Assembly: GCA_013399015.1 (NCBI GenBank)
Contig: VWZX01010273.1
Location: forward strand, 6,847,950 to 6,911,949
DNA from: Galbula dea
Taxonomy: Eukaryota > Chordata > Aves > Piciformes > Galbulidae
Length of the DNA stretch: 64,000 nt
Reading direction: 5' to 3'
The position numbers and the translations under genes were made by a program. Positions 1 through 14,830 of this stretch are shown here, one piece after another (positions within the stretch are counted from its first letter, which is position 1; every line of letters starts with the position of its first letter). The notes beneath the pieces are model-generated. The model did no database searches and was not told where the DNA came from. It saw only the letters and a list, made by a program, of their open reading frames with translations.

Positions 1-1066
1 TGGGTTTTGGGGCTGCTCCTCAAGAGCCTTGAGATCTCTTAGGATAAAACTAGTTTACCTAAATTGAACTTTTTGTAAAAGAGCATTTAAATTAGGTAGA
101 AAGCTGACACTGACATGTTAGCATTAAAGAAAATAGAAGTAACTGGGTGTATTTTAACAGAAAGGTGCTGCTTTCTTAATTCTAAGTGAGTGACTTCATT
201 CATTTGATAAATACATTAACAGAAAATGTTCACAGACTTATAAATATTACTTTTTAAAAAATGTTTGCAGCTATAGCTCTTAGGGATGGTTGATAACTTA
301 TTCATAAGGTATCTCTGACAGTTGCAAGGAAGTTATTTCCCAAAATGTGCAGTTAGAATTCACATATGATAATGCAGTTTAGAGAACACAGAATAAAAAT
401 AATCACAAAAGCAGAAGGAAACATTTGGGGGAACAGCTTTTGGCTAACAGCAGCAGCTCAGTCATTTGCTCAAACATGCCAAAGCAACCAGCAAAAACAA
501 GATTCTTCTTGTATAATAGCAACCACTTTGATGCTTAGAACTTAACTGAAGTTAAGGTCAGAAAGATTGCTTTGTCCAGGGTTATTCAAGACTTAATTTT
601 TTCTCTCTAATTATTCTTTGAAAAGATACTGCTGTTTGTATTTAGAATGCATGGCAGCAGAATGGGCTACTAAGCAGTGTGTCTGAGTGGGTGTAAAGGG
701 TGTTCTTCAAGATGCTACTTAATTTGCTCTTCCACCAAGTGCCTTATGAGAGGCTATGTAATGAGCAAGCTGATTTTCAGTTCCAGATCCTGTCTTGCCA
801 GCAGGATTCAGAACTTTTACCCAAGTCACTGCCACTGTATCTGCTCTCCAGCTACTCTCTGGCCTCTTGAAGCCAATTCAAAGCAGATTGATGTCTTTGA
901 GGACACTGCTAATTCACAGATTCTGAGGAACAGTCATTACATCCTCTCATGGATGTTATGGCAGAGAAGTTCTTGTCACCCTTGGGTATTTTAGCATACT
1001 CAGAAATACTAACAGCCACCTCAGCAAAGACTTTTATATTTCAGGGAAATGGCCTGGTGCCTACCA

Positions 1067-1138
1067 GAAAAAAACAACAAAACAAACAAACCCCAAACAA
1101 ACATAAAAACACAACAACAACAACACAACAAAGAACCC
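1067..1138 (+). repeat. A/C-only low-complexity tract
   Basis: About 70 bp made almost entirely of A and C, with AAAC and CAA repeats. It resembles an A-rich tail but has no recognisable element in front of it. Confidence 0.85.
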
Positions 1139-3389
1139 TTTTATGTCCTCTTGAGCTGCATTAAGCCCTCTGAAGAGTAAAGAGTAAGATGTAACTGCTG
1201 CTGATTATAATGAGACCACTTCAACTAAAACAGGAGTTAATCCCAAACAAACTGGTGCTGGCCCTATAGCACTTGCTGGCTCTCAGAAATCTGCAGGAGC
1301 AAGTCTACAACAATTGTTCTCCAGTCTTTGGCTGAGAGTGCACAGGGGTTTACATAAGCTACAAGCCTATCACTGTGTCCCTTGAGAACAGGACTACATA
1401 ATGAACCAGCAGGGATCTGTGCTAGCCCCATCTATAGTCAGAGTAATATTCTTGACAATATTGCCAAGGACACTGCAATAGGTAGGAGTTAGAAATCAGA
1501 GAAAGATAAAATACAAAACTCATTCTTCTGAATGCAATTCAAATATGATGCATTTTGAAATCTTCTCTTACAAAAATATGAAATTAGAAATAAGCCCATA
1601 ATAATCTGTAAGTTCTATGATGGCATTAGCTTGTTCTTTCTTTCCTATTAGTTTTATCTTCATAAGAGCTCAAAACCTGTTTGCTCTTCTTATTTATTAC
1701 TTTTTTAAGATATAATAAATGCCTGCATGGATACAGCCACATGTATCCCAATACAGAAAATAATGCTTAGCTTCACCAGAGCTTCATCAGAAATGAAATA
1801 GTACATAACCATGAAAAGCCACAGGCTCCTTCTATCCTGCAGCAGGCAACAGACTGGAGAAATGATGACATTCCTCCCTAGGCATCCTATATATCTTTCC
1901 CTAAAGCAGGAGATGTTTTGGGAATCCCTTAGCTGTTGAGGAAAAGATGGTGCAAGAAAATAAAATGAGGCTCATCACAAGGCATACATGGCACAAATTG
2001 TTGCCACCAAAGATGATTTGATAAGCCAAACTGTAAATTGTGAGCTATGCCGTCACAGTCTGACAGTACAGCACGTCTCTGGGCAACTGTGAGCTGTAAA
2101 GTTTGGAAGCAGCAATTTAACACTGTTCTCCTCTCTATCCTTGCTAAAACCCAGAGTGGGATGATGACAAGGGTCTGATCTGCACCATACTCCTTCAGTT
2201 ACTCTGTAGAGAGCAACACAAAATGTGAATATCTGTAAAGTCTGCTCCCTTATGTGATGGTGCTCATTAGTACACACAATTTGCCTGTCTGGGACACAGA
2301 GGGAGATAACCACAGTCCCCTGGCTAGAACCCATGATAGGAACCTCAACAAATTACTACAGGAACAGGAGTAGGAAGAGTTATATATAATAAATCTAAGT
2401 GGACTACTCTCCTTCAGTATTTAGTACTACTCTTTCATCCATTTGTCCTCTTCAAAGGCACTTAATGTATGAAAATTCATTCTCAATCTAACTGCTTCAT
2501 GCCTGGCTGTAAGAGTTACCATTACATAAGTCTACAACAAATACAAGGCTATACTACTGCTGCTCCCAAACATATTACAGCCCATTAGAAACTAAAGCAA
2601 TAGAATTACCTCATTCTTCCAAGAATAGCTCTGTTCCCTAGAAAGACTGCATCTAGTTTACTGATTACATAAATGTAACTCCCAAAGCCCTGCTTGCTTT
2701 GGCATTGATTCCACTTCTGAAAGAAACTCCTTTTGGCTCTCAGAACACACTGATGAAATAAATACTGCTGTTGGAAAAGGAATCTCAGATTTCTGTAATA
2801 GATTCACCTCCTTATTTATCAATCTTTAGTATTTTCAGAGATACCAGTGCATGTCTATATGGCAAAGAGGGGAAAGGCTGAGGTGAGGGAAGTGGTGTTT
2901 TTCTCTAATCTCCCAACCACCTATATTAGCCAAGCAATATGACACAGTGAAATAATTATATCCATTTGCATTCAGCTAATTTCTTACCTTTTCAGCCCCT
3001 TCTCTCTCATTTTACTAATGGCTAAGGGTGAACAGTGGATTACTGTATCAAAATGAACAATTCTTTCTTCATGCTACTATATTGAGGGCAATTACATTAA
3101 ATACCTGGTTCCATCAGCACCTGTCTTACACCATCAGCCACAATTTTTGCTTCACTGTTCTATTTTTATCCCTGCTCCTCTTACCCTGTTTGTCTCCTCC
3201 TACCCATGCCCTGTGATATTGACTGGCTTACTCTTTCAAATCCACACAGATGCTATCTTCAAATGATAAATTGTAGAAGGCTACTCATATAATTGATCTA
3301 GAATCCCTGTGCCCACAGCAACCTTTTACTGTGGCATTTTGAAGGACACTGTATCTCTTTGAAAAATTAAATGCTGATGAAAACTGTAT

Positions 3390-3437
3390 GGGCTTTTGGG
3401 GGTGGTTGTTTTGGGTTGGGTTTTTTTTGGTGGTGAG
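3390..3437 (+). repeat. G/T-only low-complexity tract
   Basis: GGGGGTGG, TTGTTTTGGG and TTGGG with eight or more T; only G and T over about 45 bp. Confidence 0.8.
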
Positions 3438-6400
3438 ATTCTTTATCATGCCAAAAAAAACCCTACAGTCCCTCAAAAACTAGTAGTCTTGCATTTATAA
3501 TGACTTTTTTAGCAAATACTATAATTAATGAGATGTGATATGCTAGTAGCAAATAATCATGTAAAATTAACACTCCACCATTTCCACACTAATGTAGTTT
3601 GTCCATTCCATGACCATTTGTGCAATGCAAAGCAGCACACAGGTAATGGAAAAATATTGTTCCATATTAATAAGCACTCACTCTGTCCTGTCTTCTCTAT
3701 TTATGACCTTCACCACACTATTTGCATTTTCCTAAGTGTTCTCTCTTAACATCTTCTCAACCATTCATTATTTATCTGTTTCCATCACATCTTGTTCCTC
3801 TTGCTCTGCTGAAAAACCCACATGGAAACACCCAACTCAACGTGGCAGACTCATCACCATTGCTAAGTTGGCAACTATGCCTCTCCAGTGCCACACAAGC
3901 CAAACCAGATGGTTCCACATAATAAGAGGATTTAGTGATTTTATTTTCATGGGTCCAGACTGTTCCCTGTTAAACAAGTTCCACAGAGGGTTACAGACAA
4001 ATATCTTATTCAGATAAGGAAATTATAGATCACTGTAAAATAGTTGCTTTCCTAGTTTCCCTCTAAGCCATGCTAAACACCTTTATTTTGTTCTACATCC
4101 TTGTTACACAGTCTAGTCTTATTAGTTTTGTCTTTTTAAATTTAATTTAATCCATAATGTTAAAATAAATAAGCAAGCACCAGAAAAACAAACCCATCTA
4201 ATTTTAGATATTACAAATATTTTTCCCCTAGAAACACAACCTTAATTGACATAACAGAAAAGTGCAAGATGCATTTCCCATCCAAGAAAATATGGTAATC
4301 AGCTGTGATTTATAGCACTGGTTACTGAAAGAGCCATTTCTAGTTTGCTGCATTCCTTAGGCATAACCTGAGGTAAGCTAAACAAGAACAGCAAAAGTGT
4401 GTGTGTGAGGAAATCCAACAGATGATCAGAAAAATATTCTTTACCTGCAATCATAATTCCTGACTCAACATTTAGCATGAAATTTTAGTTTAATTGCTCT
4501 GCTTTGGGCTATGAAATTGAACTGGTGATTTAATGCTTTCCCCTTTGATAGCATAGTCAAAGTTTAGCTGCAGCTTAAAATAATGAAACTGGGACACTCA
4601 GGTCCTTACTATTTCATTTCTAATAACTCTGCATCAAAATTGCTATATCCACTCTGAGTGAGTCAGTGATGTCTTTACTCAGTAAAAACATCTTTATCAG
4701 CTACTGAAGAATGAATTCACACAGACTGCCTCAAGTTCCACCCAGACTAGTGGTCAGAGCACAGAGAAACGAGGAAGCAGAGATGCTGACCCAAACCTCC
4801 CTGGCCATGAAAGCCAACTGTGTGTCTGTTATTTGTCTGATGGTTTAATGTAAGCTCTTGAATGGGCATGTGCCTTTCTGCAGAGAGCCTTACTGCAAAT
4901 GAGCTTTCTGGAACTCCTTCAGAAGCAAGATTTTGATTTGTAGTGCACAGCAGCAGAGGTCAGGAGCAGAGGCACCATTTTGTTGTTACTTGTGATACTA
5001 AACTACTATTTTATTACCAGCACCATGATGTACATTTCAGAGCACATTATCAGTAATAAGTCCCAATTCTACCATGATCAAGATAAAAATAATGGGAAAA
5101 AAAGCTACACTCCCTACCTTAAGGAGTTCCTGGAATAAGGTAGAGTGATTCACTAACCAGTGCTCTGTTCACGTGTTCATATCCTAGGTATCCCTTGCTT
5201 TCCCAAACTGCCCTCGTGTCTAGTTCCTATTGCTGGGACAATGGTGATCAAAAACATGGCTCTTAGCAGCTAGTCTACATAGCACTCTATACTTGCAGTA
5301 AACAGACTGACTGTTAATTCACCAGCATCTAGCAAGAGCTAGGCAGAAAGGCAGGCACAGGAGCAGAAGACACAAGCTCGAGCACACACATCCCTGCATA
5401 GCAGCATAGAACCACCTCCATGAAGGCAAAGACCATGAAAACTCACCAAAGGCATAACAGCATATTTAGGATTGGTGTAAAAGGAAGTGAAGGGAGAAGC
5501 CACAAATGTAACAAGCACAGAAAAAGAGACATTTTCTTAATGCTTGGAAAAAAAGACATAAGAAGAGATGAAACTGAGCTTGAGAGGGAGGAAAGAGTCT
5601 AAATGTTAGGATAAGTCCAAGGAGTACAAATGTGAAAACAGGGAACAAAGGGGACAGGCTGAAGCTGCTGGTAATGAGCTGTAAACCAAGAAGTTAATCC
5701 TGGAAAGAAGGGAGGGGTGAGGGAAAGTTATTTTTAGGATTTGTTGGTATTTCTTATTATCCTATTCAAACTTGCTTGGCAACAAATTAAATTCATGTCC
5801 TCAAGTCAAGTCTGTTTTGCCTCCAGTGGTCATTGGTCAGTGATCTCCCTGTCCTTGTCTCAACCCACAGGCTTTTAATTGTATTTTCTCCCTGCATCTT
5901 GTTGAGGAGGGGGATTAATAGAGCAGCTTGGGAGGCAGCTAACAGCTAGCCAAGGTCAACCCACCTCATTTACTTAGCATTTTAAACTAAGAATATTATT
6001 TCCTTTAGCCCATAAAAAAGTAATCTAGGCAATTATATCACCATGCTTGGTATCTCTTAAGTACTAAAGAATCAGAGATCTACTTAAGATGGAAAGGCAA
6101 AAATCACAATTTTCCAAGTTTCCACTCTACACTCCTGTAAGAATGAAGCTAATAACTGTAATTTTAACAGCAGATAGATGCCATTTTAATTAGTTAGGCA
6201 CTGGTTTTCATTAAGGTGAGTCATGTACTAAAACCCTATTGAGTCATAAAACCATCATTTAACACAACTGCCAGCCTTTTTGAGGCAATTCACTTGACAT
6301 TCTAAATCAAAAAGAAAGCTGTGACTCCTGCATCTAGACTGCATTCAGATTCCTGGGTATGACAAACCTTAAGGAAAAATTAGTAATGCACAATAACAAG

Positions 6401-7633
6401 ATTTTTTACACAAAGCACATGCTGCTTTCTCACAAAACACTGATATTGAGGATAAAAAAACCAAAAGGCTAACTCATCCACCTGCTTCCAATGAAGAAGA
6501 GCTTCTCATCCTCCTGGAGCACTTTCACAAACCCAAATCTAAACAAGTGAAGTAATCTATTGACACAGACTGATTAAGCCTGTGATCTAACAAAGCTATT
6601 TCTATTATCTATAGAAATTTCTCCTTAAGATTTTTTCTTTACATTCCAGTTTTTCAGAAATATTACAAACTTTGTTCCTTAGTTCTGCCTTCTTATTATC
6701 CTGGTAGCCTTTAAACACTTCTTTTTGTCTAGTCCACAATCCTGAACTCAAAGAAAGCTGCTCTCTGACTGTTCATGCAGATATTTGAAGACAGTTATGC
6801 TCATTCTAGCCCTTCAAACAAGTTATACATATCTAACTTCTGGTCTTGCCTCATAAATCAGCTCCTACAACCCCTTCATCATTTTTACAGTCCTTTCTGA
6901 AGAGCTTTCTATTTATTAATTTCAAATTATCTAACTGCATGTGTCATTTGCCTCTATGTGTCACATGCTCTGAACTCTGCTTCTGAATCTTCACTAAGAT
7001 TTTGGAAAGGTAAAAATTATATACTGCTTTGACCTTGGAAAATGATCCCAGAACCAGATTCCATTAATATAGTTTGAGAGATAACATAAAGGGGAAAAAA
7101 ATATAGAGGAATAGTGAAATGACTCTGGTTAAATTAGTTTGAGGTTTAGAGAGAAGCATAAAGACCTCCTGACCAAAGGAAGATTGCCAGAAACTTCTTA
7201 TAAATACAATTATACAGCATAAAATCTGCACAGATTCTAGGTTATACAAATCCTTTTGCTGTTTTCCAATGAGGTAGTGGGTTCTTGTATGCTGAGAAAT
7301 CCCCTATAAATCTGCTACTACTTAAAATGCAAGGAAGACACATCATCCCAAGGATGATGGGTAGAGGATGTTCTCTTTGGCTGAAGGATAAGACTCAGCT
7401 CGTGAGGTGTACTGGAATGTCTGCATCTCAAACCTTCAGCTGATAAACCCCCAGGTAGCTGACATCTGGATTAGTTAAAAAAAATGGTGTACACACACAT
7501 ACACAAACATATGTGAGTTAAAACAACCCTTAATTCCCCCCAGGCAGACACAGGAGGGGTATCTTCCCTGTGCATGCTGTGTTCAGCATCCTTTCACACT
7601 TTAAAACCCTGCAGGCTCCTTCTGAGCATCCTT

Positions 7634-7739
7634 CATCAGGCACATGGTGTGACTCTTGGGGTGTCCTGTGCAGGGTTAAGAGTTGGACTAGATGATCCTT
7701 GTGGGTCACTTCCAGCTCAGAATATTCTATGATTCTATC
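7634..7739 (+). mobile_element. CR1 LINE 3' end fragment
   Basis: The fragment runs from CACATGGTGTGACTCTTGGG through GGACTAGATGATCCTTGTGG and CACTTCCAGCTCAGAATATT to the terminal TCTATGATTCTAT. This is the classic 3' tail of an avian CR1, truncated at its 5' end to about 105 bp. No target-site duplication could be defined by eye, as expected for CR1. Confidence 0.92.
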
Positions 7740-10124
7740 CTAAGCACAGACAGATCATTAAAGGGACATCATATACTGCAATTTGTTCAGGAATCAGTAA
7801 CAAAAGATAAGGGCTAATACAAAGTAGGTAAGAATCCAGAAGCATCCATCTTCATTCAGTCACAGATAGTTTTTAAGACTTGGTTAGTAAATACTAACAG
7901 CACATCCAGAAAGTCATTACCCATACACTAAATTCTGAATTTGTTTCTATGGCAGTAAATTCATTTCCTACAGTATCACATATTAAAACATCTGATTAGC
8001 CATGTTGTTGATATAATAATAATACCCCATTTGAGTAATAATACAAATATCTACTGACATATTAGCAGCCTGTTTCCAAGGTGACCAAAGTGAATCATAT
8101 TCTTTACCAAATCTCCTGTAGGTATAGCCAAATTATAACTACCCTGAAAACATGAATTCTTCCTCTACTCATCTCTCAGTTGCTGGTTCTTTGAGTTCTC
8201 TTGCTGTTTTCTCTGATGGGAAAACTGTTTTTATTTCTGTGTACAAATTCCAATGGTTTATAGTTTTGCAGCCTTGCAATTTATCAACCTTACAGTACCC
8301 TGCCATTTTATCTAGTGTCTGTGGATAAATACTGATAGTTGATGTCTTACAACCAACTCAACAGGCTCAGACATCTTGAAGGCATGAAGGAATTGGTTCC
8401 CAATAGTGACTGATGCCAGCTGATGTACCACATGAAGAAACATGTACTATAGCTTCAAATAGTCTCTCTGACTGCTATGATGTCCTTCAGAAAGAGACAG
8501 ACTCTGCAGCCTGACATCTTTCATCCATTTGGACTAGATTATCCATCCAACTACAGATGTCAGCATGGCATTGTACCTGGACAACTATCTTTACAGACAA
8601 CTGTCTTTATCTATACAGGAAAAGGAATGTCCTCAAGTCCACAGTGTGGGATTTGATGTCTTAGCTATACTGTTAAACAACAAATTGTTGCATTGTTAGA
8701 AAGAAGAAAGACACAATTCAGAGATTATTTGGTTCTGCTAAGAGCCTACTGTTTAAACCAAACAGCAAAGACTCAGAGCAAAAGATAAGGGGACATAAGA
8801 CAGCAGTGTCATAACAAACCCACAGGAATCAACAACCACATTCCCACAACAAATAAGAGAGCTGTCAATGCAATTGCCATTGCTTTCCAGGTTGGTCAGT
8901 GCAGTGCAGAGACACGGGACCATCTGTCACTTCAATACATTTCAGCCTTGTAAACTGCAACAAAAGGTTTTGTAGATAGGACTGCTGTAATTCACACAGG
9001 AGAGGCCCTCCTAGATATCCATTTGGTGGGACACCTAGACTAGCAGTCACATGGTGACAGATTGGATCTGAACTCAGCAGATTTCACCAGCAGAAGCTGG
9101 CTGGGATGTTCTCTTCAGCCTACAAGGAGAGGAGGAACATGGTATATTTGCTTTTTCTCATTCCTAACCTCTCCAGTCACATCCTTATTTTCCCAGCATT
9201 AAAGAGCACTAGGGTCATAGTGACAGGAGGCTGTGGACCATCAGATTCTTCTGGAAAAACAACACCAAGAACAGCCCAAGTCAACATGTTGTCTCACACA
9301 ATTCAGGAGAAAATTAAGGTGACTCCTTCCAAACTCAAGAGAGAAAAGGCAACCTACACCTGATCCTATAGTTGCTTCAGAAATCAGTTCTTAAGTCTTT
9401 CCTGCTGCTGACAACAGTTTAGGCTATCAACATGGATTGTAAAAGCAGGTTTGAAAATCAGTCTGTCATCATCCCTGTCTCTCAAACCTGGACCTCAAAG
9501 AGATACACACTACCTGTGATCTCTCAGGGGAAGTGACAACTCCCAAAAGTACATCAGCAAACGGTTTTTACTCTGTGTAACTATTTCACATGCAATGAAC
9601 AGTCCCTTGGTAGAGTATATTTGTCTCAGTGATCAGGTGCCACTTCCCCCTTAAGCCTCTGAAAGAAAATCCCCCACTCATTTTACAGAAAGAGGAGTTC
9701 AAGACTAAAAGATTCAACATTGTCCAGTCCTTCACACTCTCACTCACTGCCATTATTTGCTTTTGCTCAGTGAACAAAGGCAGATGGGAGGGAATTCTTC
9801 TCCACATAGCTGGCAAGTCCTCAAATTCTTGACATGATAGCTATTGGTGTTTAAAATGCAGATTTACTCCTGGAACTTAATCAGGCTGCAATTTTTTGAA
9901 ATCAATGCCACTATTCACATATTACAGTGACACTAACTGCAAGGCAGTAGCAATAGCTTGCTTTATTTCTCCAACTGTGTGCTTGCACAGCCTCTTTTTT
10001 CAGGGGTTGTAAGGTTCACAGTATACTGCAGTGTAGGATATGATAGCAGTGGCAATTAATTGTGAATTGATCATTATGCTAGACCTATTTCTCCTTAGCA
10101 GCTAGTTATGGCAAAAGTATCCAT

Positions 10125-10216
10125 TAAAACAAAACCAAAACAAAACAATAGCAGCAACAAAACCCACAACCAAAACCAAATAAACAAAATAACCAACAAC
10201 CACAAAACACCAAACC
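10125..10216 (+). repeat. A/C-rich low-complexity tract
   Basis: About 90 bp of AAAAC, AACC and CAACAA motifs with almost no T or G. No adjacent transposon was recognised. Confidence 0.85.
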
Positions 10217-12128
10217 AGATGTACAGACTAAATACAGGCAGAATGAAAAAGCACTCTAGTTATTCCCTGCCAGTCTGACATGCCCAGTTTGTAACTGTTA
10301 GGAACAGTGAGATTATCAGTCATTTTCAGACTCTTAACTATTTTAGACAACTTCCCAAAAACAGGAGGCACAACCTGGAGTTTCTCCCTAAGGATCAGAA
10401 GCAGACAAATTTGGTACAAGAACAACCAGGGGATCAGTATGGGCTGTCTGTATGGGGAATGGAGAATAAGCAGCTTTTCAGGAACACAGAGTTCACAGAA
10501 CCTGAATTAATCTCTCACAAACCAAAAAAAAGCAAAGAAGTCCAGTAGGAAAAATTTTTACAGGGTTTTGGGGAGGTATTTAGAAAAGATGGATGACTCC
10601 TTTTTATTCTTAGGAAATGAGTCACATGCCAAAAATACAGTTTCAGCTTACCAGGAGGCATTCATGAATTTAGAACAATTTAAGAAAGCAGAGCTCAGTG
10701 ATACAAACAAAATACTTTTTTGGACAGTGTGACATTTCTGAAATAACTTATTTCAACCTTGCAAGGGAATAAGTGCCACAGACAGAAGAGTATGTGGAAC
10801 ATCTGCCATCAGAAGAGCATCCCAACCACATTTTGGAGAAGCACAAATAGAGGCATTATCAAAAGGTTTTCCTCTTTGGGGTGTTGAATTTACTCTCTGG
10901 GGTTTTTTTTCCCCCTTGTTTTGCAACATTCCCCAAACATTTGCAATTCTTCTTCCCATTTCTATAGATTTCTTAACATCTTAATTGTTGTTCATTACTC
11001 TATAAATGGCTGAAACATTTGCCACTGATTCTGTAGAGCAACTTGAAGAGTTAATAACTTCAGATACATTTTCTGATACTTATTTCACAGCTGTTAATGC
11101 CTCTACAAATCTGAGGAGTAACCACCAGCTTTATTTAACAAATAAAGTTTAACAAATGAACACAAGCAATTCAAATACTCAGAATTTTGTAACCACCATT
11201 TCTAGAGGAATTGGGAATTTGGCCTTCTCAGACACCAAATTATAACCTTGTAAACAGCATACATAGGTTCAGGTCACCTTTGAGTTGTTATTCCTCTCCT
11301 AAGAGAAGATTTTTGTTGTTGCTGTTGGGGTTTTTTGAACCCACAGTCTCTCTAATCCCCTGAGCATTACATTGCTTGCTACATTAGTATTTTTTTTATT
11401 AGTTTTGACAATGATTTCTCTTATAGAGACTCTATTATGAATTATGAATTGTCCCTTTCATTCCTTCAACCTGAACCTGTCTGCAAAGCTAATCTTGCCC
11501 CTATATTCTCCTCTTTCTAGCACAATCTACAGATATAAGCACTGCTTCAAAATGTAAGGGAGTTGAATGTCTAAAATATGACTGTTTCAGCTCCCTTGAG
11601 TAGGCCAAATCTAGGACATGTGGGCAATTTCTGTGATCAGTATTTCTCTTGAACACTTCCTTATGCATTTCGTTTAGAAATATGTTTTAAAATCCAGAGT
11701 TTGTCACTAACTCAGTCTTCAAAACACAGTTTAAGGAGAAAGACAAATCTACATACAAAAAGCCTTGACATACATGCCTATGAAGTAGTCAGATTTCACA
11801 AAGCCAGTCAGAAAAGCCTGGGTCAGAATTTATATGGAAAACTTCCAAAACACAAGGTAAAATGGATCTTGACTACAAGAGTATGTTGAGTCACCAGCAT
11901 GCACTGCCTGCCCCATGTGAAAAAGGAGCTGTTCTGGTTTAGGGAATGAGTTCTCTCAGCCAGGCCCATTACATTCAAAAGGTTAATAACAACCAAGGGG
12001 TTTCTTTCCTTTTGCCATAGTCCTGTTATAGCATTTTACATCTAGTTTTCCAGCTGTGGTTTCAGCAGGGTTTGGCATGTTTTACAATAGGAAACTAAAA
12101 GAATGATGCGGCAGAGCCACAGAGTTAC

Positions 12129-12407
12129 AATCATAGAATCATTAGGGTTGGAAAAGGCCTCTGAGATGATAAGAGTCCAACCATCCACCCAGTACTGCTA
12201 TGCTCACCACTAAACCATGTCCTCAAGCACCACATGCACACATTTTCTGAGCTCTTCCAGGGATGATGACTCCACCATCTCCCTGGGCAGCTTGTGCTAA
12301 TGCCTGATGACCCTCTTGGTGAAGAAATTCTTCCTAATATCCAACCTGAGCATTCCCTGGCACAACACGAAGCTGTTTCCTCTTGTCCTAATTGTCCTAG
12401 CTGTTAC
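12129..12407 (-). mobile_element. CR1 LINE 3' fragment, reverse orientation
   Basis: Read on the plus strand it begins AATCATAGAATCATTAGGGT (the reverse complement of the CR1 3' end). It continues through TTGGAAAAGGCCTCTGAGAT and CTCCCTGGGCAGCTTGTGC to GAAATTCTTCCTAATATCCA and CTGTTTCCTCTTGTCCT. It is about 280 bp, sense to NELL1. Confidence 0.93.
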
Positions 12408-13929
12408 ATTCTGACCAGCCACAGCTTCCACAGAAGGGGCAGAATTGTAACAGCCAAGTGAAATAATTTGGTTGTAAATACAATAATTATACAGAAAGAC
12501 CCCATTATAATGTTTTTCTCCTTACAACAGCACATCAAATTAGTCTGTGTATCATTTGTTCTCACTTCACTTATCTCATTTTGATTATGTGGTTTAGTTC
12601 TAAAACTCATCCCCATTATCCAGATGATGTTTTCCCTTTAAAACTCCAGGTGGTTCAAACAAAGAGGTTCTTTTGAACCTCCAAATTTTAAAAATTCATC
12701 ATCTCATTACTAAAAATTATTTCAAACTGAATTAAGGTGCAACAGAATTTGATTAAGTACAGTTATAAATCTGAAACTAAAATGAAGACAGTTCTAAATC
12801 AAATAAAATACCTTATTGAAAGCTAGAACTTCAAATATTTATCAATCTCCAGAAATTAAGAGTAGAAAACAAAAAACTATACAATGGATATGAAGCTGGG
12901 AGAAATCTTGTCATCACATCCTACTGACAGAGTATATCAGAAGACAAGATTATACTGAAAATACAATCCTTTTTTTTAAAATTATATTTTTGGTGGCAGT
13001 TTGCAATTTTTTAACCCATGATGGGAAGTCTTCAAGCTTGTTCTTTACCTCTAATCACTAAGGACTACATCAGGGGTGAACAATTTAAAAGCAGCAATAA
13101 GCCAATAGAGAAGCTGCCAGTTAGAGACCTGAATGAAGCTCATCTCTTCATGAGCTAACTGATTTATAGCAAGATATGCAAAAATAAGTCCACAAAGAAG
13201 GTTTGGGATTTAACAAGGCCAATTCTGAAAGCCTAAAAAAGTTAACATGAGTGATTGGACTGCACTGAGCTCAGGAATAAAGAGAAATAACTTGAATAAA
13301 GGTTGAAACCACTTGGAATGCAAGTGAGAAAAACACAGTGAGGATGAAAAGCACTTCAAAGGAGATATCAGGAGTAAGCACAAAACTTACATGGATGGGA
13401 ACAGAGAGATTGATTAAGAAGGTAAGCCATGCCTCCTGAGTTAGCCACACAGTAAAAATAGTACCTGAGCTCAGCCTTTCAAAGGAAAACAGAATCAACA
13501 CTGAAAAGCTCTTTTTCACCTAAGGAAAAGAGAATGAGGAAAATAAAGAGACCAACCAGTTATGGATTCTCTTATTCTCACCCAGATTCAATTGAAAGCT
13601 AATTCTGTGCTGCCCCAAACCTGGGTAAATGTCCTATTTTTCTCATAAGAATAATGAGACACAGACAGAAGCATTTCCAGCATACTGAAAGAACCAGAAG
13701 ATGAAAACACAAATTCAGTGGCAAGTTTTTTTAATGAAACCTATGAGCTAATGGGAGCTGTAAGTTTTCCCATTATACCAGTTAGTTTCACAAACCTTTA
13801 CTTGAAAACTCTGCTCTTTCTGCATCACAGATCATCATTGCTAAAACAACACTGGAGAATACTAAACATAGGACCTGCTTTCTAAGAAAGGAGATGTGAT
13901 AAACAAATACTCATGTGATTTTTGACACT

Positions 13930-14830
13930 CACAATATGGCAGACTTTGGAAGAGGTAGTAATAGAGGGCATGGAGCTAGACTTGAGGTGGGATAAAAAAG
14001 AAATATATTCTCATTACTAGTAGATCACCTGAGAAAAATGTGTTTTCTTAGCAAGATAGCTGACTACATAGACAAGGGCAACATAGTACAACTAATATAT
14101 CTAGATTTAAATTGAGCATCTGATAGTGTCCTACAATAAATTAATATTTAAAAGGCACACAATGAGGAATAATATATGAATAAATCATAATATGGCTAGA
14201 AAACTGTCTATGGCAGATGCTGCAGAGTCTACACAGAAAAAGGCAGTTCTCAAGGTGGAGAAATGTTACTAATAGCTTTTCTCAGGAACCACTCTTGGGA
14301 TTGATCCTGCTTAATATATTCATCAGCAACCTTGGTTCAAGGACTAGATTATGAAATGCAAAAAATGACAGAGTTATCAGCACAGAAGAGGACAAGATAC
14401 TCACACAGGATGGATGAAAGACCTTGTGAGCTACAAAACTGAATGGGATGAAATGTAAAAGCAAAAACATGCAAATGGCAAGACAAACTGATGACAAGGA
14501 CTTCTGCTTTAAACTGGAAGTTCTTCCATTGTAACAACTGGAGAAGAAGGAAGCTGGTTGACAGAATAATTATCAAGTACTAATGTGTTGCAGCTGCACA
14601 AAGGTCCAATGAATTTCTGGGATGTGTTTCAGTCAATTCAGAGAAGGACTAGTCAGATCCCTTATCAAACAGTGATCATACCTGATCACCTCTTTCCAAA
14701 ATAAAACCTGTAAATGTGTCCAGAAAGGAGTTTCTAAGGGGATCACAAGAACTGGAAAATAACCCTTAAGATAAGAAGCACAGAAACCTTGGTTCTTTCA
14801 GCCTAGTTAAAGACTAAGAATATACATAAT
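13930..14830 (+). mobile_element. Ancient CR1/L3-like LINE remnant with decayed reverse transcriptase
   Basis: The order of landmarks follows the reverse-transcriptase part of old amniote CR1/L3 elements. These are GTACAACTAATATATCTAGA (14088 on), a GGAACCACTCTTGGGATTGA block, ATATATTCATCAGCAACCTT, then GACCTTGTGAGCTACAAAAC and GGGATGAAATG near 14450, AGAGAAGGACTAGTCAGATC near 14640, and TCTTTCAGCCTAGTTAAAGA near 14800. The region of the catalytic FADD motif (about 14350-14372) is present only as a mutated trace with stops. Frameshifts and stops are dense, so the element is dead. Divergence is far greater than in the CR1 copies with clear tails. Boundaries are approximate. Confidence 0.7.

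Noticed and set aside
11925..12010. TGTTCTGGTTTAGGG reminiscent of an avian LTR start
   Set aside because: No matching second LTR, terminal inverted repeat, poly(A) signal or internal retroviral sequence was seen nearby.
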